Shown one piece after another: positions 11,388-21,135 of a DNA stretch of 64,000 bases. Position 1 is the first letter of the stretch. The number at the start of each line of letters is the position of its first letter. Source of the DNA: Serendipita indica DSM 11827. Its lineage: Eukaryota > Basidiomycota > Agaricomycetes > Sebacinales > Serendipitaceae. Under the pieces are notes generated by a model. The model was not told where the DNA came from. It did not search any database and was given only the letters and a program-made list of their open reading frames with translations. The stretch is from assembly GCA_910890315.1 (NCBI GenBank), contig CAJVGD010000017.1, forward strand, positions 403,464 to 467,463, read 5' to 3'. The position numbers and the translations under genes were made by a program.

Positions 11388-14300
11388 TCACTGACTGGAG
11401 CTAGTTCGAACATTTGTCCAAGATGGACCACATTGAAATTGCGTGAAGTCAAGTTTGGTCGTGCGTAATGAACTCGTTACTGGTATAGTCAGAAGATTTG
11501 GATATATTAATCCATGCCGATTGTCTGGCGGTACCCAGAAGAGAAATTTATCGGAAGCATGCACCCAGCCATCCTGTGAGAGTGAGCACTGACCGAATCC
11601 AGGTACAAGGGGTCCTAGAGGGGTGGCTTGTGACCTGTCTTGGGCACTCAAGTCCACATTCTCTGCGTATTTCTGATCCGAGTTATTCGCGCTGGCAGCT
11701 AATGGTACTTGTCAGGTCGGTCACACAATCAGCGATGATAACTGACCAGTCTCTGTATCCCAGATCCGAATCGTTCTGTCAGCCGAAACAGAGACAATCC
11801 TGGATCCATCTGCAGAGAACGCGATGGCAAGGACGGAGGATTGGTGACCACGTAGCGGCTCTCCCAATCGTTGACCGGTATTTGCGTCCCAGAGTTGAAT
11901 TGTTTTGTCGTACGAACAGGAGACGATTCGTGAACCGTCTGGCGAGAATTCGACGGCATTGACCCCGAGTTCAGGACCTCGGAGTGAGTCTCCCAACGGC
12001 CCCCATGTTTCTGCATCCCATAGTTGGATAGACCCATCTTCTGAGCCAGAGACAATACGAGAGCCATCCGGCGAGAATGCGACGCGGGTGACTGTATAAT
12101 CTCGGAGTGGCTCTCCCAACGGCCGACAGGTATCTGCTTCCCACAATCTGAGTATCCCGTCGAATGATACGGAGGCGATTCTTGTGCCGTCTGGAGAAAA
12201 CATGACGGCGGTGACACCACGTTCATGACCCGGCAGTTGCTCTCCCAATGGCTGACCAGTCTGTGCGTCCCAGAGTCGGATCGTGGCATCACCCGAGCCA
12301 GAGACGATTCGTGAGCCGTTAGGTGAGAATGCGACAGTTAGAACCGAGTCTTTGTGACCTCGGAGTGGCTCCCCTAACGGCTGACAGGTTTTCGCGTCCC
12401 ACAGTCGAATTGTACGGTCTGCCGAACCAGACACGATACAAGAACCATCTGGAGAGAATGAAACAGCATAAACCGAGCCTTCATGACCGTGGAGAGGCTC
12501 CCCTAACGGCTGACCGGTTTTTGAGTCCCATATTCGAATCGTCTTGTCTTCCGAGCCAGAGACAATTTTTGAGTCGTCAGGGGAGATTGAAATGGCATTT
12601 ATCGAGCCTTCGTGGGTTTGGAGTGGCTCTCCCAGCGGCTGGCGGGCGTTTGCCTCCCACAGTCGAACTGTTCCATCTCCCGAGCCGGAGACGATCCGTG
12701 AGCCGTCTGGAGAGAATGCCACGCCCATCACACCAATTTCATGGCCTTTGAGTGGCTTTCCCAATGGCTGACTATTGGATGCGTCCCACAGTTGAATCTT
12801 CCTATCCAACGAGCAAGAAACGATTTGCGAGCCGTCAGGCGAGAATGCGACGACTGTGACACAGTCTTCGTGACCTCGCAGCGGCTCTCCCAATGCTCGA
12901 CCGGTTTCTGCCTCCCACAATCGAATTGTCTTGTCTGCTGAGCCTGAGACTATTCGCGAGCCATCAGGCGAGAACGCGACAGCCGAAACAGGTTGTTGGT
13001 GACCTCGAAGTGGCTCTCCTAAGGGATGACCACTGGCTACCTCCCACAGTCGAATTGTTCTATCGTCCGACGCGGAGGCGATTCTTGAACCGTCTGGCGA
13101 AAATGCAACGGAATTGACTGAGGATTCGTGACCTTGAAAGGGCTCTCCCAGTGGCTGACCAGTTTCTACGTCCCATAGCCGAATTGTCCTATCCCAAGAC
13201 CCAGAAACGATTTGCGAGCTGTCGGGCGAGAATGCGACGACCGCGACACAGTCTTCGTGACCTCGCAGCGGCTCTCCTAATGGCCGACCGGTGTCCATTT
13301 CCCATAAACGAATCGTCTTGTCCTCCGAGCCAGACACGATCAATGACCCGTCTGGTGAGAACCCGACTGTGGTGACCCCATGCTCATGACCTCGGAGTGG
13401 CTCTCCCAACGCCTGCCCCGTGTCTGAATCCCACACTCGGATCGTCTTATCAAGCGAGCCGGAGATGATTCGCGAGCCGTCAGGCGAGAACGCCACGGCC
13501 CAAATGGAACCTTGGTCACCTCGAAGAGTTCTAGGAAATTCGGAGTAGGCCTCCTCATATCCCCTAGTCACAGCCAGACTATTCGCATATCTTTTTCGGC
13601 CCTCAACATGCAGTATCGACTTCGTAGGCGAAAATGGAAGCGCTGAGATGTAGATGTGTGGGGCACTCTGCTGGATCGGCACCGCAAATGCCATGACAAA
13701 TCGTCGAATATCTGTCATCCTCCTTCTAGTCTCTTCTCCGACCTTTCTTTTTTTAGAAGCTGGAGTCCGCCACCATAGACCACTCACCGTTGGATTGCAT
13801 GTGACAGCTCTGAGCCCGGCTATTGCCCTTGGCACCTCCCCAATGAAGCTCAGAATCTCCATCCAATACAGCACATATGGGCTTTGAAGAATGTGCTCAA
13901 CCTCCCTCTTGAGTCCACCTCGCCACTTGTCGTCCGTTCCCGTCAAATGGAACAACCAATGCGAGCTCGCGTATCGAAGTCGTCGAGGAATACATTTTGA
14001 TATCCTCGCCTCAAGGTCCCTTATCTGCCCATTCAGGTGAAAAGACGATTCGACCTGGCATATATTGAATTTGACACCCTCGTTTGGTGAATTGAGCCGT
14101 TTGAGACACCACGATGCGACTTGACCGTGTGCCTTCGCAATGTTGATATGCACCTTGTTGTAGCTATCAGCAGCTGTGGTATGAGAGCGGCGTCGAAGGT
14201 ATTCGACCAGGGTAGGATGGCGGAATCGAATCAGGCTTGTACTGGATTCTATGGTGAGTACGCTTCCTAGGTTTCGAATCAGTGCCTTTGCATCCCCGCC

Positions 14301-16129
14301 TATGTCGGTGTGCTTGAGAATATCTTCTAAGTCGTCAACGCTGAGTGGCTCGAATGCCGCAAGCAGTATAGCGAGCATGCCATACATAGTCGGACGGTAC
14401 TTCGGCTCTATACGCTCGAATATCAGCTCGTAGACATCATCTATATCTCCCGTCTTATCCACCGAGATGAGATTGGCGTATATGGTTTCATGGGTATCCC
14501 ATGTCGTTTCGCTTTTCAGCATTCGACATGCGGTACTCGCCCAGATGAATAACCCATTGGCACTTTTGACGAGCCTTCGCTTCTTATCCTCCGGCAGCAT
14601 TCCATTGATCATCTGTTCTATATAGATTGCGATGTCATCGATATTATCACGATGGCTCGAGTCATGCAGCCGGTCTTCCATCTTGGCTTTGATTGGAAGT
14701 GACCCCAAGGCGGCTTGGATGACAGGATCCGGCCTACTGGTCATGAATATCTTGAGATTCGCGCTTTCCCGAACAGCCATAGAAAGCGTCTCAACAAGTC
14801 TTCTTCGTTCAGATACAGATTTGCATTCGTCCAATGCGTCGATGACCAATATAACGGAATTGTTCTGACGTTTTGTGGGCTCGACGATTAACTTTTGGAA
14901 TTGCTCTTCAAAGGTGCTGGTTATGATCGAGGGGTGTCGCTTGACCGCATCCATAACAGATGGGGCCAGCGTCGGAATATTTTCGAAGATCTGTCTGGCG
15001 AAGGTTGGGCACATCTTGGCAATGGTAGATTCCTCGGTGGTGGCGATCGAGAAGAAGAAGTGACCGCCGAGTATACCTGCATCTTTCCAAAATGCAATCA
15101 TGCTTGCTGACACTGTCGATTTACCCGAACCAGCGATGTCACAAAGCCAGAAAATTGGCTCGGAAAACTCGCCGTGTCCCCAACGACGGATGGAGTCGAG
15201 AACAGTCTCTCGAGTTCCCGGATTGCAGCGATTGTGCACCATCAGTGATGTCGAGAGCACAATCGGGAGCTGAGAAATGATAACTAGGTCCGCTGAGAAT
15301 GGTCAGGCAAAGTCGATCGTGCTCATAGCGTAGGCTTACCATCTTTCAAAAGAGTCTTGGCATCTTCTTTGATACCTTGCGTATCCGCTATCAATGCCTC
15401 GGTGTCACCTTTGATAGCTTGAATATGAAGTAAAGACGATACGGCTAGAGCATCCTGAGACCTCGTCAGTAGGAGAGCGAGAGATCCATGTGGCCCGTAC
15501 TGTAAGTCTTTGATGACAATCATCAATGTCGCGATGAAATTGTCGAATATCACCTGCGTCCATGTCCACTTTCATTGCTCGAGACAGCAGCCGAGACCTC
15601 GTTCGTGCTTCGACTGCCGTCTGTATCTCATCGAGTTTCCTGTTCATGATGTAAGCTAAGTGTTCACCCCCTTGGGGAATGAACCTGCCTGACATAGACC
15701 AGTAGTGGTTGGAGTAAAGTGTCGTCCACCTTGCGATTCTCCTCGGGATACTCTCCAAAGCGAATGACCTGGCTCTCCATCGACTCCAAATGGCCTTGAA
15801 GACGCTCAGAAAGACGTTTCCAATCTTCCTTGTTGTTCCGGACAGCCTATCTTCGCCATCAGATACGTCGAACACACATTCTATGGACGTACGCGTGTTA
15901 TCTCAAGGATCTGCTTCGTGGCTCTACATGCTGCTTTGAGAGAGGCAAGCGCATCAGATCCTTCTGAGATGTTGGCGACGAGCTCCAGTATCGGAATGGC
16001 GGTATCGCGCACTTTGTCCGAGCGGCTGCTTGTACTTGGGTTTGAAGCGTTTGATTGAGAGCCGGATTGTTTACTGGTGTCCTTTGAACGAGGATTCCTG
16101 CCTTTGCCTTCGAACCATGACTTGGACAT
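11388..16129 (-). CDS. NACHT-WD40 NLR-like protein (NLR-1)
   Basis: Complete gene of about 1,490 residues. Exons, in minus order: 16129-15893, 15846-15685, about 15620-15545 (least certain), 15499-15340, 15269-13788, 13742-11747, 11698-11388. The N-terminal 230 residues are helical (ISEGSDALASLKAACRATK.., NNKEDWKRLSERLQ..) and look like a HeLo/MLKL-type four-helix bundle; that assignment is inference. The NACHT domain shows Walker A GSGKST, Walker B VILVIDALDEC and sensor TSRPDP, followed by NGLFIWAST and FRHPTLVEYLRR, which are typical NACHT-associated helical motifs. SAPHIYISALPFSPT links to 14 WD40 repeats. A final exon encodes the conserved tail FLFWVPPDNRHGL...FQCGPSWTNVRT. NACHT-WD40 proteins of this kind (HET-E/HET-D class) act in fungal self/non-self recognition. 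The frame is intact throughout. Confidence 0.9.
11748..13545 (-). repeat. WD40 repeat array of NLR-1, 14 units
   Basis: Fourteen consecutive units of about 126-129 bp, each of the form H..V..VAFSPDGSRIVSGS.D.TIRLWD...G.PLGEPLRG. Several neighbouring units are closely alike. Unit 12 is about two residues short and begins YTVTRV instead of HE..V. Fourteen units fit two seven-bladed propellers. Confidence 0.9.
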
Positions 16130-16461
16130 CAGATGCAGACGGGACCAAGAGCAACTGAATACAATGGCATATCGCGTATATGCACTCTGACTGTATGCAT
16201 CTGTAGATATTAGGTACTTCTCGAGAAGAAACTGGCGTTATATAAATGACCACCCTAATTTTGGACGCCTTTGGGTTATTCTCAAGAAGCCCAGTGGAAA
16301 TAGTAGAGCTGCACTCCTATGGAAACCAAAATGTACACATTAGGTACTCAGATGCGTTTAATTCTCTCCCAACCCCTCCGTTTGATAGGAAGATACAGAG
16401 CTCTCTAGCCTTGTACGCATACGATATCAAACAATCTCCATGATCCATGGCTTGCATTTTG
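16130..16461. other. Intergenic, upstream of NLR-1
   Basis: Spacer between the NLR-1 start and the 3' end of the FIST gene. An ATATAAAT-like stretch occurs at about 16238-16246. No gene seen. Confidence 0.4.
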
Positions 16462-17851
16462 TTACCGCTCAGATGCCGTTGTTTTTTGCTCTGTCGTGAT
16501 CCCGAGTTTGAAAGATGCTGTAGTTCCAGGGATTTTGCAGTGCCAAAGACCATGCCCACTGTCCACGGCAAAGCCATTATCGGTGGCTATTTGGAAACGG
16601 TTTTGCAAGACGACGTCCTGGGCCATCTCTTCGGCAGGAAGCTGAGTTTGTGATTCCTCAGGAGAGAGACACATGGCCTCGATCTGAATCGATGAAGAGT
16701 CGAGAGTGCTGGGGACGAGAGAAGGTGACTGAACACTGGTAAGGAACGCCACGGTTTGTCCGACTCGGGGAGCTGTTTCAGCGTCTAGCAGCAGTGCCCC
16801 TCGAGAAGGTGAGCCAGCGGATACTGAGAGTACTCGTTGAATCTGGAAATTCTGAGCGAGGAGCGGTATCAAGGGACTATATCCTACCTCTTGCCCATCG
16901 AGTACGCCTAGATAGACCTTCTCCGGCTCTGCAGTTTCAACAGGCCTTGTGCGAGAAGTAACAATCTTCATCAGAACATCTGCCGCAGGTTGCTCATTGA
17001 TCGTGTATATCAAGTTTGAGGATGCACTGAACACAATTAGCCCGTTGTCTGGACCCTGTCAATGAAGGTTACCTTGTAATCGTATAGTCTTCTCCTATCT
17101 TGAAAAGATTCGAGAGATTGACTTTGATTTCAGGCCTTTCGTGGTTGCAGAGCGCTACTCCAAAGGCTCCAGAGGAGTGAAAGGCTCCTTGTGATAAAAG
17201 GTGAATGGACGACCAGTGACAAAAGGGGTTGACGAAGCAGTAACACCCATCTGATCCACAGGTGAGTAAAATAAAGGATTTATATGCACTTCTTGCCTTG
17301 CTTATGCGGGGTAGACGATGGTCAAGAGCAGCAGATAACCCTTCGGCCATATCGTCGGTGAAGTAGAATAACGAGGATACACTGCAGAGCATTAGTAGAA
17401 ATTGAATGCCTGGATGCACTCACTTGGCCTGAATATCATGCAAATCGGGAGGGAGCGTTGGTATCGGTTCGTTTGAAGTTCCGTCATCCCATTTTGGAGC
17501 CATGAAGGGCACAAAAGGCCGTTTTTCATCGTTTATCTGCTCTTTCGAGTACCAGCGGCCGACCTGCGCCTTTTGCCTTCCAGGAATGCTGGAATGCCAG
17601 ATGCGATGGTGGACCGACGACGGAATGTTCAGGAGAGATAGAGACATATCATGTCGAGGAGATGGACACTCAGAGATGCATCCTACATTTGTTGAAGGCA
17701 GGCGTCGAATTTCGTCAAAGAGCTGTTGCAAATTTGATTGCGGTGCATGGACAGCGAATACAGTAGTGGATCCTTTTGATATTGAGAGATTCCTCAGGTA
17801 GTTTGTGATGAATTTCTCTGAGCGCGATAAGATGGTCAAAGCTGAAGTCAT
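16462..17851 (-). CDS. FIST-domain protein (FBXO22-like sensory domain)
   Basis: Three exons (17424-17851, 17073-17381, 16462-17026) join in frame to 433 residues. The start was placed at the ATG of MTSALTILSRS; an in-frame ATG at 17890 would overlap the neighbouring gene. N-terminal features: TTVFAVHAP and VGCISEC, as in the FIST_N region. The middle has FILLTCGSDG, then a stretch HLLSQGAFHSSGAFGVAL that matches the conserved FIST segment (..G..HS.GAVGVAL). The C-terminal part (KVYLGVLDGQE, then PLLAQNFQIQRVLSV) fits FIST_C. FIST domains are intracellular sensory domains thought to bind small ligands such as amino acids; in fungi the role is unknown. The start lies only 11 bp beyond the stop of the cysteine-rich gene at 17863, so its promoter must overlap that gene. 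Confidence 0.6.
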
Positions 17852-17862
17852 GTTCAGTTGAT

Positions 17863-18305
17863 TCAGCATCCGTCGCAGGCTTTGAGACATTGACAGAAAC
17901 AGTCACATAGTCTCGCACATTGCCCCATACACTCGCAACATGCGCCAAATAATTCTGCACACCGGCAACTGCAGCAAAAGTCCCAGCATCGGTCGAGTCC
18001 AGTGTTGCACTTTTGACACCACCCTGAGTTTTCCATTTGTGTCCCCAGCGACGAGGGATCAAATCTCCGGGATTGCGGCTCAGAAGCCGAGGGGTCGTAG
18101 TATCCTCCATCCCACGCCACTCGTCCAATATCTTGTTTGGAAGCATGGAGTGTCTATTGCTCAGGGTGAGTCCTGGCATCGATGTTTAGACGCCACTTAC
18201 CGAATTCTCTTGGTTTACTGTGCTCGACAAGAAGGGGCCATTGATAGCAGCCTCATTCGCCACACGAGCGGGTGCTTCAGGTTCACTGATTCTGTTCTGT
18301 GCCAT
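17863..18305 (-). CDS. Small cysteine-rich protein, tandem family member A
   Basis: Two exons (18201-18305, 18153-17863) with a 47-nt intron give 131 residues. I do not recognise the family. Exon 1 (35 residues) is acidic and polar with ISEPEAPA and NEAAINGPFLSS; there is no signal peptide. Exon 2 begins TLHASKQDIGR, then WDGGYYDPSASEP, PSSLGTQMENSGWCQ, and ends in a tail with 17 cysteines in the last 53 residues, in CC, CxC and CxxC spacings (CCSCRC, CCEC, CDCFCQC). Two homologues follow upstream on the same strand with the same intron position and phase. The Cys clusters could be S-acylated for membrane attachment or could bind metal; both are guesses. Confidence 0.7.
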
Positions 18306-18361
18306 CTTTGAACAAGGATGCAGAAGAGCGTTCGGTTCCAGATTGGCCTTTATCCAAACTC

Positions 18362-18427
18362 GCCCGCGCTAAACGCGCTAAACGCACTAAATGCGCTAAA
18401 TGCGCTAAATGCGCTAAATGCGCTAAT
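18362..18427. repeat. Nine-base minisatellite
   Basis: About seven tandem units of GCGCTAAAT with variants (GCGCTAAAC, GCACTAAAT) sit between cysteine-rich genes A and B, just upstream of the start of A at 18305. They are probably in its promoter or leader. The plus-strand reading AKCAKCAKC is taken as chance. Confidence 0.8.
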
Positions 18428-18526
18428 TACACCGCACGTCCAGATAGAGAATTGTCTTGGCGGACCTTTCAAGACCTGAATCCATCTCTTTCGCCATTTA
18501 CCGAGTTTCGAGGCAGACATTATATG

Positions 18527-18951
18527 TTAACTATCGTTGGTCAAATCACAGATTCCCGTAAACAACTCGTACAAATCTATCGCACATTCACAACATGTGC
18601 AATAGTCTGCGAGATCTTGGGCGCTGCAACAGACGCCCGAACCCGGGTTGAGGTAGCGATCAATCGCCTGACAACACTCTGAATTTTCTATTCGCTGCAT
18701 GAGTGACGGTGGGTCTCGTCTCTGCGACGACGGCTCAGCGGTCGCGGGCTCAAAGTATCCTCCATTCCAAGACCGTTCTGCCTCCTGCCTAGGAGTATCA
18801 AGGGTCTGTAGCTAATTGTGAGTACAGATTCGGATGCATAGGCGCCTCTTACATAGGTCTTTGGGTTCACATTATTAGACAAGAGAGGGTCTGATTCGTT
18901 CATTGACGGGCTGGTAGATACTCCAGGTTCATTGGTACTATTGTTTGACAT
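18527..18951 (-). CDS. Small cysteine-rich protein, tandem family member B
   Basis: Two exons (18853-18951, 18805-18527) with a phase-0 intron in the same place as in member A; 125 residues. Exon 1 MSNNSTNEPGVS...NESDPLLSNNV is polar. Exon 2 has TLDTPRQEAER, WNGGYFEPATAEPSSQ, PPSLMQRIENSECCQ and a shorter Cys tail (9 Cys, with CC and CTCCEC). Against member A the shared core is TL..(S/P)(K/R)Q...R.W.GGY..P...EP.S.R...PSL...(M/I)ENS.. , while the tails have diverged but keep their Cys richness. No signal peptide; probably intracellular. Function unknown. Confidence 0.7.
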
Positions 18952-19156
18952 CCTTGTGGGTAAGTATTCGGGGTCCAAGTCCAGTGTATACTCCGACGCG
19001 CTTATCGCCGACGCTCTTCTCCGGTGGCACCCTGACTCCTCAAAAAGCCATAACACGACCCGCTTTGAAGATTTTTTCCATCGGGTATCCCGCATGCTTC
19101 ACTAAATTTGATCCTTTCTGCCATTTCTGGGTATAAGCCACGTTCAATCAGGACAC

Positions 19157-19580
19157 CTAATTACATCCCTGAAAGATACCGGTACAGATCTCGCCGCAAA
19201 TTATCATCCACTGGCAACAATAGCACACCTCATCCATACATCGCTTGCTGCAACACCAATACTCCGAGAATCGATCGTACCCATTCTCAAACTTTTGGTA
19301 CCACTCTAAATTCTCCATTCGCTGCTTGAGTGATGAGGGTTCCCCTCCCTGGGATCGTGCCAGTGGCTCAGCTGCGGACGGGTCAAAATATCCTCCATCC
19401 CATGCCCGCTCCGTATCTTGTTTAGGAGTTTCAAGGGTCTAATTATTATGTGAGCATAGATTGTGAGGCTTTATAAGCCCCTTACAACGCCGTCGGGTCC
19501 ATTTTGCCAGATAAAAGACGCTCATTGACACCCAAACCATCAGCAGGTATTTCGGGTTCCTCAATCTTGTTCTCTGACAT
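19157..19580 (-). pseudogene. Small cysteine-rich family member C, apparently frameshifted at the splice junction
   Basis: Exon 1 starts at ATG 19580 (MSENKIEEPEIPADG, then NERLLSGKMDP) and is closest to members A and B in the same region. Exon 2 starts after ..ATTAG at about 19440 and reads TLETPKQDTERAWDGGYFDPSAAEP, PSSLKQRMENLEWYQ and a tail with 9 Cys (WCCSKRC, CYCC), ending TAG at 19157. Aligned with member B, the end of exon 1 lacks one base. The GTAAG donor therefore falls in phase 2 while exon 2 needs phase 0, and no alternative GT/AG pair I tried restores the frame. It may be a young pseudogene, an assembly error or an unusual splice. Confidence 0.55.
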
Positions 19581-19651
19581 TGCTGAACGAGCGTATAAGC
19601 GAGTGTTGGGTCCAAGTTTTTATATGACTTTTGTCCGCATCGCCGCGCTAA

Positions 19652-20971
19652 TTACTCTGTTGGTACCGTGACCACAATTTTCCCAACAGAGGCATCGCTC
19701 TCCATGTCCTGGTGCGCCTTTACGATATCCTCCATCGAATAAACCGCGTGCATCACGACCTGAATTGCGTCCCTTTTGCCATTTCCTTGGTTCCCGAACG
19801 CTTGCTCGACGATATGAGGGAACACGTCCTTTCCAAAGTTTTGAACGAGATTCATTTGGTACTCTGGGCTTCGTGAGCGGAGCGTACTTCCTGTAATCTG
19901 CAGCCGCTTGAACAGGATAGGCCCCAGCGAGGTCTTCTCCACGTCCAAGCCTGACTTTATGAGTAAACTGAGAGACAGAGATGACAATGTGCTTACCACT
20001 AAGTAGCCCCAGCATCACCATTCGTCCGTCCCGAGCCAGAGATCCCAGGTTCTTGTTCCAGTGGCTCTGTCCCACAAAGTCCACAAGCACGTCGACACCG
20101 TACTTATTGGTAGCATCCATGATGTGCTTCTCAAAGTCTTCCTTTTTATAGTTGATCGTGTGCAAGAGCTCGTTGTCTCCGATGAGCTTGTGTAAGAATC
20201 CCAATTTTTCCTCAGAAGACGCCGTGGTAAAGATTCGTTTTGCGTGGAATGATTTGGCGATTTGCAGAGCGGCGGTGCCGACGCCTGAAGAAGATGAGTC
20301 GCGAGTTGCTGCGAGGTTCGAAGTGGCTCTCACCGCTGGCTCCAGTATGAATCAGGACATTATCGCCCTCTTTGATCTTTGCGATAGTTACCAATGCCTG
20401 GTAAGCTTCTCTGGTGTCAGATGGTATTTGACGTCGAAAGTTGACTGACCTGTAATATAGTTTTCCATAATGCCGGCCGCTACCTCCCAAGGCATACCAG
20501 AAGGCTTTGGGAGCAGGAATCCAGTGCCTATTGCAATGTATTCCGCGTAGGCTCCCTATCTAATGTCAGTCGTAATCGAACAGGAGTTTATAGTGCGTAC
20601 TCCGGTGGCAAGTCCGAGCACTTCATCGCCAACGGACCAGTTATTGACACCAGATCCGAGTTCCTCGACTGTGCCCGCAAACTCTACACCCAGGATATGA
20701 CTGGCACCAGGGGGGACTGGGTACTGCCCCTCTCGTTGCCTATGTAGAATGAGTGTTTTTGGCGTATATGGGGACTAAGAGTCGTACAGGATGTCCATAC
20801 GGTTCAATCCAAAGGCTCTGATCTAGCAGAATGTGAGCTACATCATAGGTGGCTGAGAATAGAACGGACCTTGACGAGGACTTCGTCCTTGGCTGGCTTT
20901 GGTTTTGGAGCATCGCCTATGTACAGTTTCTCTGCGCCTTTGTTGTCGTTGTTGATCAAGATGGCTTTCAT
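19652..20971 (-). CDS. Zinc-less MDR quinone oxidoreductase (TP53I3/PIG3-like)
   Basis: Starts at ATG 20971 (MKAILINNDNKG, then APKPKPAKDEVLVK) and is spliced through several short exons: IRAFGLNRMDIL, then QREGQYPVPPGAS, LGVEFAGTVEELG and SVGDEVLGLATG, then AYAEY, then the Rossmann part DNVLIHTGAS and GVGTAALQIAKSFHAKRIFTTASS, ending SVGKIVVTVPTE. The GASGVGTAALQIAK stretch is the NADPH-binding glycine motif, and GVDVLVDFVG is the typical downstream strand. There are no zinc-ligand cysteines, so this is the quinone reductase/PIG3 branch of medium-chain dehydrogenases rather than an alcohol dehydrogenase. It would reduce quinones or enones with NADPH. It is divergently arranged with RRP6. Confidence 0.85.
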
Positions 20972-21135
20972 GGTGAGCTCCAAAGAGGATACGCGTTTGT
21001 CATCCGTCTTCGCAATGCAGTGGATGGATCATTGTTTTTGAGAACTGGTCGACTCAGTAAGTGTGCAAAGTATCAGCACAAGCAATCCAACACCCAAAGC
21101 CAATCAAGGTCAGCGTCAAGTCTTGGATTGTGACC
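20972..21135. promoter_or_regulatory. Shared bidirectional promoter
   Basis: Only 164 bp separate the start of the quinone oxidoreductase (minus) from the start of RRP6 (plus), so both core promoters must lie here or overlap the first exons. No clear TATA box. Confidence 0.5.

Noticed and set aside
13743-13787. Reading NLR-1 straight through without an intron here
   Set aside because: The frame stays open, but NLR-2 has an intron at the same place and splicing restores the conserved GEETR/EEETR alignment.
17715-18179. Minus-strand frame of 154 codons (MPGLTLSNRHSML...)
   Set aside because: It lies in the intron and an alternative frame of cysteine-rich gene A and the FIST start; the spliced reading of A has two homologues and is preferred.
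18299-18682. Plus-strand frame with AKCAKCAKC repeats
   Set aside because: It is the translation of the 9-bp minisatellite and overlaps the promoter and coding part of minus-strand genes.
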